64,000 nt of DNA from Pseudomonas subflava (GTDB lineage: Bacteria > Pseudomonadota > Gammaproteobacteria > Pseudomonadales > Pseudomonadaceae), in assembly GCF_023823685.1 (NCBI RefSeq), contig NZ_JAMXBF010000003.1, forward strand, positions 620,001 to 684,000, given 5' to 3'. The notes under the pieces were generated by a model. That model had not been told where the DNA came from. It ran no database searches and worked only from the letters and a program-made list of their open reading frames with translations. The stretch's first letter is position 1. Each line of letters starts with the position of its first letter. Shown here one piece after another: positions 57,902-64,000 of this stretch. A program made the position numbers and the translations under genes.

Positions 57902-59269
57902 TCAGGCGTGAGTCAGGTACCAGCGCCAGTCCTGCTCGCCGACCTCGCCCATGAACTGGCGGAACTCGGCCCACTTGATCGCCAGGAACACCTCCAGGAA
58001 GTCCGCGCCCAGTGCCTCCCTGGCCCAGCTCGACTGCTCCAGGTTGCGCAGCGCGGTCAGCCAGTCGGTGGGCAGGGTCTCGCGGGCCTGCTCGTAGCCG
58101 TTGCCGACGATGGCTTCGCCCGGATCGATCTGGTTCTTGATGCCGTGGTGGATGCCGGCGAGGATCGCCGCCGCCGCCAGGTACGGGTTGGCGTCGGCGC
58201 CGCAGATGCGGTGCTCCACATGCCGGCTCTTGGCCGGGCCGCCCGGCACGCGGAACGACACGGTGCGGTTGTTCACCCCCCAGCTCTTGGCCAGCGGCGC
58301 GTAGCTGTTGGCCTGGAAGCGGCGGAAGGAATTGGCGTTGGGGCAGAAGATCGCCAGGGCGTCGTTGAGCGTGGCCATCATCCCGCCGATCGCCTGTTTC
58401 AGCAGCGGCGTGCCGTGAGGATCTTCCGAAGCCATCAGGTTGTTGCCTGCGGCGTCCGCCAGGCTGACGTGCATGTGCAGGCCGCTGCCGGCCAGATCGC
58501 CAAATGGCTTGGCCATAAAGCAGGCTTGTAACCCATGTTTATTGGCCACGCCCTTGACCAGGCGCTTGTAGCGCACGCCTTCGTCGACCGCCTGCAGGGC
58601 GTCGAAGCGGTGCTCCAGGGTCAGCTCGACCTGGCCCGGCGCGTATTCGGAGATCGCCGTGCGCACCGGCAGGCCCTGCACTTGGCAGGCGGCGTAGAGG
58701 TCGTCGAGGAACGGCTGCAGCTGCTCCAGTTCGTACACGCCATACACCTGCGGTGCCTGCGGGCGCACGCCGTTGGCCTGCAGCGCCGGCTGCGGGCGCC
58801 CGTTGGCGTCGCGCTGCTTGTCCAGCAGATAGAATTCCAGCTCCACCGCCATTACCGGGTGGTAGCCGTCGGCCTTGAGCGCGTCGATGGCGCGCACCAG
58901 CACATGCCGCGGGTCGGCCGGACTGGCCGGCAGGCCCCGGGTCGGGTGCATGCTGACCTGCAGCTGGCCGGTGGGCACCGTGCGCCAGGGTTGCAGGGTC
59001 AGGCTGCCAGGGATCGGGTAGGTCCAGCAGTCGGCGTCTGCCACTTCCCAGACCAGGCCGCTCTCTTCGACGTCCTCGCCCTGGATGGTCAGTGCCAGGA
59101 TCGAACTGGGCAGCGGCCGGCCGTTCTCGTAGATGGCCAGCAGCTCGTCGCGGTGCAGCAGCTTGCCGCGCGGGATGCCGTTGGCGTCGATCAGCATCAG
59201 CTCGATGCTGCGCACTTCCGGGTGCTGTTCGAGGAAGTCGCGGGCTTCCTGGGGATTGGCGAATTGCAT
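57902..59269 (-). CDS. Glutamine synthetase family gamma-glutamylpolyamine ligase (PauA-like)
   Basis: 455 residues. Glutamine synthetase catalytic motifs are present: VELEFYLLD, GSGLHMHVSL and RVPGGPAKSRHVEHRICGADANPYL. The N-terminal domain is the short beta-grasp of the GlnA3/PuuA type, and the whole is distinct from housekeeping GlnA. In P. aeruginosa the homologue beside an aminotransferase and a GntR regulator is PauA6 (PA5522), of the pathway that gamma-glutamylates polyamines. It follows the aminotransferase gene in the same direction, with a repeat-rich 137-base gap. Confidence 0.88.
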   Translation of the reverse strand: MQFANPQEARDFLEQHPEVRSIELMLIDANGIPRGKLLHRDELLAIYENGRPLPSSILALTIQGEDVEESGLVWEVADADCWTYPIPGSLTLQPWRTVPTGQLQVSMHPTRGLPASPADPRHVLVRAIDALKADGYHPVMAVELEFYLLDKQRDANGRPQPALQANGVRPQAPQVYGVYELEQLQPFLDDLYAACQVQGLPVRTAISEYAPGQVELTLEHRFDALQAVDEGVRYKRLVKGVANKHGLQACFMAKPFGDLAGSGLHMHVSLADAAGNNLMASEDPHGTPLLKQAIGGMMATLNDALAIFCPNANSFRRFQANSYAPLAKSWGVNNRTVSFRVPGGPAKSRHVEHRICGADANPYLAAAAILAGIHHGIKNQIDPGEAIVGNGYEQARETLPTDWLTALRNLEQSSWAREALGADFLEVFLAIKWAEFRQFMGEVGEQDWRWYLTHA

Positions 59270-59302
59270 GGATACCTCATGGCGTTCCGTGACGCGTGAT
59301 CT

Positions 59303-59353
59303 GTAGCCCGGATGCAATCCGGGATAGTCCTCCCCGGATTGCATCCGGGCTAC
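59303..59353. repeat. 21-bp perfect inverted repeat in the aminotransferase-ligase gap
   Basis: Arms at 59303-59323 and 59333-59353 are exact reverse complements (starting GTAGCCCGGATGCAATCC) around a 9-base loop. The sequence type is a common Pseudomonas intergenic element. Transcribed from the aminotransferase side it gives a very stable hairpin without a T run, which may reduce ligase expression or protect mRNA ends. Confidence 0.9.
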
Positions 59354-59365
59354 CGGCTTTGTTGT

Positions 59366-59405
59366 CTCCCCGCTCCACTTGTGGGAGAGGGTCCGGGGAG
59401 AGGGC
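59366..59405. repeat. GA/CT-rich intergenic repeat, relative of the element inside vgrG
   Basis: The segment contains GGGAGAGGG and GGGGAGAGGG blocks, read CCCTCTCCCC...CCCTCTCCC on the minus strand. It lies directly after the aminotransferase stop and beside the 21-bp inverted repeat. It has the composition of the insertion at 14951-14990 but is not identical. Confidence 0.6.
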
Positions 59406-59406
59406 G

Positions 59407-60798
59407 TTAAAGCCGAGCGCCGGGGATGGCCAGCAGCTCGGTGAGGGCCTGATCCAGCATGCCGATCAGCTGGTCCACATCCTCCGCCGTGGTGCTCGGG
59501 CAGCACAGGGTCATGTTGTGGAACGGGGTGATCAGGATGCCGCGGTTGATCAGGTACAGGTGCAGGGCCATCTGCAGCTCGTCGTGGAAGGCCGCCTCGG
59601 CCTCGGCGCCGGTCTTCGGCGACACCGGGCAGAACTGGAATTCGCTGCGCGCGCCCAGCTCGGTCACCGACCACTTCAGGTCGTGCTTGCCGATCAGGGC
59701 GCGGAAGCCGTCGGCCAGGCGCTTGGCCAGCGGCAGCATGTGCGCGTAGGCGGCTGGGGTCATCACCTGCTCCAGGTTGGCGCGCATGCAGTGCATGGCC
59801 AGGGCGTTGGCCGAAAGCGTGGTGCCCATGCCGCTGTGACCGTGGCCATGGCTGCCTTCGCTGGCGCGCTTGCGCGACTCGGTCATGGCCTCGGCCATTT
59901 GCGCGCTGCAGCCGAAGATGCCGCAGGGCACGCCGCCGGCGATTGGCTTGCCGACCACGAAGAAGTCCGGGTCGAGGTCCCACAGCTGGGTGCAACCGCC
60001 GATATCGGTGGAGATGGTGTGGGTCTCGTCGATGATCAGCAGCGCGCCGTATTTACGGGTCAGCTCCCGGCATTTCTGCATAAAGCCCGGCTCGGGCAGG
60101 ACCATGCCGATATTGGTCATCGCCGGCTCGCAGAGCAGGGCGCAGACGTCGCCCTGGGCCAGCGCGGCTTCCAGCGCCTCGACATCGTTGAACGGGATCG
60201 AGCGGCTGTACTCGGTCAGGTCGTAGGCCTGGCCGACCAGGCCGGAGCGCGGCACGGTTTCGCCGTCGCGGTAGCGCACCATCACGTCGTCGACGGTGCC
60301 GTGGTAGCAGCCGTCGAACACCAGCAGAGTCTTGCGCTGGGTGATCGCCCGGGCCCAGCGCAGCACGTAGCGGTTGGAGTCGGTGGCGGTGGCGGTGACC
60401 TGCCAGAACGGCAGGCCGAAGCGCGCGGCCAGCAGCTCGCCGCAGACCACCGCGTCCTCACCCGGCAGCATGGTGGTCAGACCATTGTTGCCCTGTTCGG
60501 CGATGGCGCGGGCGATGGGGTCCGGCGAGTGGCCGAACATGGTGCCGGTGTCGCCCAGGCAGAAGTCGATGTACTCGTGGCCGTCGACGTCATAGAAGCG
60601 CGCGCCCTTGGCCCGCTCGACGAACAGCGGCACCGGGGTCGACCAGTCGGCCATCCAGTGCATCGGCACCCCGCCGTAGAGGGAGTTGCGCGCCCGCTCG
60701 GCCAGGGCCACCGACTTCGGATTGCGCTCGATGAAGCGCTCGCGCTCGCGGGCGGCGAAGGTCTCCACGGCGGACGGGCTGATACCACTGGCAGTCAT
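59407..60798 (-). CDS. Class III (PLP-dependent) aminotransferase
   Basis: 463 residues. It has YIDFCLGDTGTMFGHSPDPIARAI, the cofactor Asp in LIIDETHT and the PLP lysine in FFVVGKPIAGG, as in glutamate-1-semialdehyde-type transaminases. GAGG lies 8 bases before the chosen ATG at 60798; ten further codons upstream are open but lack a ribosome site. The homologue in P. aeruginosa (PA5523) has the same neighbours. The substrate is probably an omega-amino compound from polyamine or amine breakdown. Confidence 0.88.
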   Translation of the reverse strand: MTASGISPSAVETFAARERERFIERNPKSVALAERARNSLYGGVPMHWMADWSTPVPLFVERAKGARFYDVDGHEYIDFCLGDTGTMFGHSPDPIARAIAEQGNNGLTTMLPGEDAVVCGELLAARFGLPFWQVTATATDSNRYVLRWARAITQRKTLLVFDGCYHGTVDDVMVRYRDGETVPRSGLVGQAYDLTEYSRSIPFNDVEALEAALAQGDVCALLCEPAMTNIGMVLPEPGFMQKCRELTRKYGALLIIDETHTISTDIGGCTQLWDLDPDFFVVGKPIAGGVPCGIFGCSAQMAEAMTESRKRASEGSHGHGHSGMGTTLSANALAMHCMRANLEQVMTPAAYAHMLPLAKRLADGFRALIGKHDLKWSVTELGARSEFQFCPVSPKTGAEAEAAFHDELQMALHLYLINRGILITPFHNMTLCCPSTTAEDVDQLIGMLDQALTELLAIPGARL

Positions 60799-60835
60799 GT
60801 TGCACACCTCGTTCGAATTTCCGCACATGCTATTT

Positions 60836-60908
60836 TGTGATCACAGAAATAGCAATGAGTGGTTTAATGGCCTCATAAAAGAGCTTTTAAACCGATCATG
60901 TGATCACA
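60836..60908. promoter_or_regulatory. Two identical operator palindromes for the divergent GntR regulator
   Basis: TGTGATCACA occurs at 60836-60845 and 60899-60908. Both are extended by T or A runs pointing outward or inward (TTTTGTGATCACA and TGTGATCACAAAA), so the pair is itself an inverted arrangement. Centres are 63 bases apart, six turns of DNA at 10.5 bp. One copy is 38 bases upstream of the aminotransferase start and the other about 80 bases upstream of the regulator gene. Binding by the GntR protein is inferred. Confidence 0.7.
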
Positions 60909-60988
60909 AAAGACAAGGTGCTTCTCTATGCGTGACTGCTCCCTGACCCTCAGCCAGCTCCCCGCGCCACCATTGGGACGCTGAAACC

Positions 60989-61651
60989 ATGGCCGACAAT
61001 CTGCAAGAAACGCTCTACCAACGTATCCGCGAAAGCCTGCTCGAAGGGCGCTTCCAGCCCGGCGAGCGCCTGAAGATCCGCGACCTCGCCGCCCAGTGGG
61101 GTACCAGTCCGATGCCGGTGCGCGCCGCATTGCAGCGGCTGGTCGCCGAGGGCGCTCTGGAGGGCGAGCCGCAGCGCTCGGTGCGCGTGCCGGCGATGAC
61201 CCGCGAGCGCTACCAGAACATCTTTCAGGTGCGCCTGTGCCTCGAGGGCCTGGCCGTGGAGCTGGCCACGCCCAACCTGACCCCCGCCGACATGGCCGAG
61301 CTGCGCGACTGCGTGCAGCGCATGGACCTGGCCATCGAGCAGCGCCAGGTGCAGGACTACCTGGAGGCCAACAGCCGCTTCCACCTGCGCCTCTACGGCG
61401 CCTGCGGCAATCCGATCCTGCTGCGCTCGATCGAGTCGCTGTGGCTGCAGATCGGCCCGTTCTTCAATCGGCTGTTCACCGGCGCCGACCTCTCGCTGCG
61501 GCTCAACGACTTCCACGAAGAAGCCTTCGCCGCCTTCGAGGCCGGGGACGCCAAGGGCGCGCGCCACGCCATGGAGCAGGACCTGATCTACTTCGCCCGC
61601 TTCCTCCTCAACCTCCTGGAGCTGGAAGGTCGGCAGGCGCGCGGCCGCTGA
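60989..61651 (+). CDS. GntR-family (FCD) transcriptional regulator
   Basis: 220 residues. Winged helix-turn-helix at about 5-70 (LYQRIRESLLEGRFQPGERLKIRDLAAQWGTSPMPVRAALQRLVAEGAL), then an FCD ligand domain (ARLCLEGLAVELA-type start, FHLRLYGACGNPILLRSIESLW) with His residues placed for a metal or acid ligand. It is divergent from the aminotransferase/ligase pair and probably represses it and itself through the two palindromes between them. P. aeruginosa PA5525 is the equivalent by position. Confidence 0.9.
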   Translation: MADNLQETLYQRIRESLLEGRFQPGERLKIRDLAAQWGTSPMPVRAALQRLVAEGALEGEPQRSVRVPAMTRERYQNIFQVRLCLEGLAVELATPNLTPADMAELRDCVQRMDLAIEQRQVQDYLEANSRFHLRLYGACGNPILLRSIESLWLQIGPFFNRLFTGADLSLRLNDFHEEAFAAFEAGDAKGARHAMEQDLIYFARFLLNLLELEGRQARGR

Positions 61652-61869
61652 AAAGCGGTGAGCCGATGGCGACCGATCGCGGCGCTATCGGCTCAGTTAG
61701 CTCCTTTTGGCAGCGCTATCCCGAATCAATATAAGGCTGGCTTGGTCCTCGTCGGCCGCCTGTACTAGCGTCCCTGATGTGCCTGGCCCCGTGCGGGACC
61801 GCACCGGGCATGGACGTCTCCGGCCGTGGCCCCATGCTCCGAGAAGAACAACAAGACGAGGACATGCCG

Positions 61870-63258
61870 ATGAAGACTGCCCGGTTGGCCTGCTGCGTCA
61901 GCGCGGCGGCGTTGATCACCGCCACCCCTGCCCACGCCGAGCTCGGTGACTACGGTTTCTGGAAGACCCTGCTCAACCTCAGCGCGCCCCCGCTGGCGGA
62001 CAACCCGGTCACGCCCGAACAGGGCCTCGGCCCGTATCCGCTACTGAACAATCCGGGTGGTTTCAACGCGGGCTTCAAGCCCGGCAACTACTACGGCTGG
62101 CAGGCCATCCAGCTGGCGCCGCAGACCGGCGCGGTGTGCGGCAACGGCTCGCCCTACAAGTTCTTCGTCAACCGCGTGCCGAACACCAGCAACACCATCA
62201 TCTATCTGGAGGGCGGCGGCGCCTGCTGGGACTACGCCAGCTGCACCGGGCAGACCGGCATCCGCGGCGCGCGCAACCCGGACGGCATTCCCGACGACTA
62301 CATGAGCCTGCTCAACCCCGGCGCCAGCCTGGTCAGCCCGCTGGTGGTGCGCCTGCACCCCTGGACGCGGACCAAGACGCAGAACTGGAACATGGTCTAC
62401 GTGCCCTATTGCACCGGCGACATCTACACCGGCGACCGGGTCGCGGTGTACGACGACCCGCAGGGTCAGCAACCGCCGCTGGTGTGGCACCACAACGGCC
62501 TGCGCAATACCCGCGCCGTGGTCGCCTGGCTGAAGAACAACCTGCCGCGCCCGGCGCAGCTGCTCACCACCGGTTGCAGCGCCGGCGGTGCCGGCAGCCT
62601 GACCAACTACGCGAGCATCCGCCAGGACATCGCCCCGACTCGCGGCTTTCTGCTCGACGATTCCGGCCCGGTGTTCAGCGCGCCACCCGGCAGCGATATC
62701 GGCCAGTACCCGTCGCGGCCGCTGCAGGATCACATCCGCGCGGTCTGGGGGCTCAACGACGGCATCGTGCCCTACCTGCAGAGCCGTCTGCCGGGGCTGG
62801 ACGCGGCCGATCTCGGCAGCCTGTACACGGCGCTGTCGAGCAACCTGCCGGGCGACCGCCTGGGCCACACGCACTTCTGGCAGGACCTCAACTACTCGTC
62901 CTACTCCTACGAACGCTTCCACCCGGACATCGTCAACGCCCCCGACGCGGCGACCAAGGAGGCGCTGATCCATGCCAAGTGGGCGGTGGACACCGGCCGC
63001 CTGCGCGACCAGCTGAGCAACCTGAGCAATTTCGGCGGCTACTTCCCGCAGTACCGGGCGGTGAACGAGAGCCACTGCACCAGCATCATCGAGTTCGCCA
63101 ACTCGGATATCCAGGAGCAGAACCTGCAGCTGGAGCACTTCGTCGACAACCTGCTGAACGGCAGCGGCGCGGTGCTTTCGGCCTCGGAAAGCAGCGACGC
63201 GGCGGACAAGGCCAAGCCGTTCAACCTGCTCTACTACATCCTCGACCAACTGCTGTGA
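61870..63258 (+). CDS. Secreted pectinacetylesterase/Notum-family serine hydrolase
   Basis: 462 residues from the ATG at 61870, 8 bases after GAGG; an ATG two codons earlier is possible. Signal peptide TARLACCVSAAALITATPAHA. Family motifs: IYLEGGGACWDYASC, TTGCSAGGAGSLTNYA with the nucleophile Ser, and a C-terminal NESHCTS histidine. Multiple cysteines suggest disulfides. The family removes acetyl or acyl groups from polysaccharides or proteins; bacterial members have no settled substrate. A 218-base gap separates it from the GntR gene. Confidence 0.85.
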   Translation: MKTARLACCVSAAALITATPAHAELGDYGFWKTLLNLSAPPLADNPVTPEQGLGPYPLLNNPGGFNAGFKPGNYYGWQAIQLAPQTGAVCGNGSPYKFFVNRVPNTSNTIIYLEGGGACWDYASCTGQTGIRGARNPDGIPDDYMSLLNPGASLVSPLVVRLHPWTRTKTQNWNMVYVPYCTGDIYTGDRVAVYDDPQGQQPPLVWHHNGLRNTRAVVAWLKNNLPRPAQLLTTGCSAGGAGSLTNYASIRQDIAPTRGFLLDDSGPVFSAPPGSDIGQYPSRPLQDHIRAVWGLNDGIVPYLQSRLPGLDAADLGSLYTALSSNLPGDRLGHTHFWQDLNYSSYSYERFHPDIVNAPDAATKEALIHAKWAVDTGRLRDQLSNLSNFGGYFPQYRAVNESHCTSIIEFANSDIQEQNLQLEHFVDNLLNGSGAVLSASESSDAADKAKPFNLLYYILDQLL

Positions 63259-63414
63259 AAGTCCGCCCACGATCTGCCGCGTGCCGGCCAAAGGGCTGTG
63301 GAGGCGGTCCGGGACGCGGCGTCTCGGAATGCTCATTTACTTGCGTGAACTGCGCTTCCTCGGCCACCTCGGTCACCCTGTGTCTCTAGCTCGCGAGGTG
63401 AGCAGACTCTCTGG

Positions 63415-64000
63415 CTACTGGTACGCCTGCTCCCGCGCCTCCTGCAGGCGCTGGCGCAGGTACTGGTCGCGACTGAGGCCGTCGGGAATGCTGTCCAGCG
63501 CCATAACCTCCTCGACGATGCGTTTCTCGTCAGACTTGTACTGCGAGAAGCGCGCATCGGGAGTCTTGTTGCGCGCTTCGCGCGCCTGGCTGAGCGCCTG
63601 ATAGCGGGCGACCAGGGCGTCGGCCCGGGCCTTCTGCGCCGCCTCGTCGCCACCTTCGGCCTGGGCCAGGCCGATCTGCAGTAACAACGCCTCGCTCAGC
63701 GCCAGTTCGCCGGCCGCCTCGCGCCGGTCAATCTCCTTGGCCAGGGCCTCCGCGCGCTGGCGGCGCTGCGCCTCGTCGAGGTCGGCGGAGGTGTTGATGA
63801 AGCTCTGGTAGTCGGCGCCGAACTGCAGGCGGGCCCGGTAGCCCTGCACGGCGGGATCGTTCAGCAGCGCCTGGCGGGCGGCGGGATCGAGCGGGGCGGG
63901 GTTGCCGTTCGCGGCGCCGGTGTTTGCCAGCGGAGCCGATGGCGCGGGCGCATCGGCGGGCGTGCGCCCGGAGCCGGCCAGACCGAGCCACAGGCCGCCA
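63415..64000 (-). CDS. Membrane-anchored helical protein, 5' end outside window; possible secretion accessory
   Basis: At least 195 residues; the frame is open to the window end. The visible N-terminal part is hydrophobic (GGLWLGLAG), followed by a Pro/Ala/Asn-rich linker of about 40 residues and then a long charged helical domain (YRARLQFGADYQSFIN, QRRQRAEALAKEIDRRE, LSEALLLQIGLAQAEGGDEAAQKARADAL). This arrangement of anchor, linker and helices is that of lipase foldases, and it converges on a secreted hydrolase gene, but I could not match the sequence to that family. A shorter form starting at the GTG at 63849 would lose the anchor and is less likely. Confidence 0.6.
   Translation of the reverse strand, partial: GGLWLGLAGSGRTPADAPAPSAPLANTGAANGNPAPLDPAARQALLNDPAVQGYRARLQFGADYQSFINTSADLDEAQRRQRAEALAKEIDRREAAGELALSEALLLQIGLAQAEGGDEAAQKARADALVARYQALSQAREARNKTPDARFSQYKSDEKRIVEEVMALDSIPDGLSRDQYLRQRLQEAREQAYQ

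Overview
The window is chromosomal DNA from a high-GC gammaproteobacterium, almost certainly Pseudomonas. The order atpHAGDC-glmU-glmR-glmS, the DeoR-type repressor between glmU and glmS, the Zur-linked dksA2/cobW/DUF1826 block and the PauA-type glutamine synthetase/aminotransferase/GntR block all match what I know of the stretch of P. aeruginosa-type genomes that ends at the ATP synthase operon. No species call is attempted. No tRNA, rRNA, CRISPR array, transposase or integrase was seen.

Layout. (1) 1-8793, plus strand: the end of atpH, then atpA, atpG, atpD, atpC, glmU, glmR and glmS, with rho-independent terminators after atpC, glmU and glmS. (2) 8800-39350, minus strand: one long type VI secretion (T6SS) operon read right to left, tssA-B-C-E, a cargo module, tssF-G-clpV-sfa-orfX-fha-tssJ-K-L-M-stp1-stk1-vgrG, then a DUF4123 adaptor, two DUF3304 lipoproteins, a Tle1-type phospholipase and a secreted protein. 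Apart from the cargo genes this is the HSI-II gene order of P. aeruginosa. Two effector modules are present: the Tle1 module at the 3' end, and a PAAR protein with an HEFGH metallopeptidase motif between tssE and tssF, followed by four small genes. No hcp gene is present. (3) 39351-39977: the intergenic leader of the T6SS operon, with a perfect 22-bp palindrome and a 4 x 12-bp degenerate repeat. (4) 39978-43439: a TAXI-TRAP transporter (binding protein, fused permease, DUF1850 protein). (5) 43440-47756: zinc-limitation genes behind a near-consensus Zur box (dksA2, a COG0523 GTPase, DUF1826), followed by a second COG0523 GTPase and two unknown genes. (6) 47836-57733: mixed housekeeping and accessory genes, including an extracellular medium-chain-length polyhydroxyalkanoate depolymerase, an alpha/beta hydrolase, DUF3301, a DUF2946/PepSY pair, an acyl-CoA thioesterase, an AraC-type regulator divergent from a membrane di-iron hydroxylase, and an FMN reductase. 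(7) 57902-61651: a PauA-like gamma-glutamyl ligase and class III aminotransferase divergent from a GntR/FCD regulator, with two identical palindromes between them. (8) 61870-64000: a secreted pectinacetylesterase/Notum-like hydrolase and, convergent to it, a gene that runs off the window end and has the architecture of a membrane-anchored secretion accessory protein.

How the parts fit. The T6SS genes encode a complete baseplate, sheath, membrane complex and recycling ATPase, plus a threonine-phosphorylation switch (stk1/stp1/fha) and a sigma-54 activator (sfa). They would deliver a lipase through VgrG and its DUF4123 adaptor, and a candidate peptidase through the PAAR tip. The most unusual points are the cargo module whose two distal genes begin with copies of the tssF start (MSFNHH / MIFNHR), its sharp AT-rich shift, and an intergenic-type repeat embedded in frame in vgrG.
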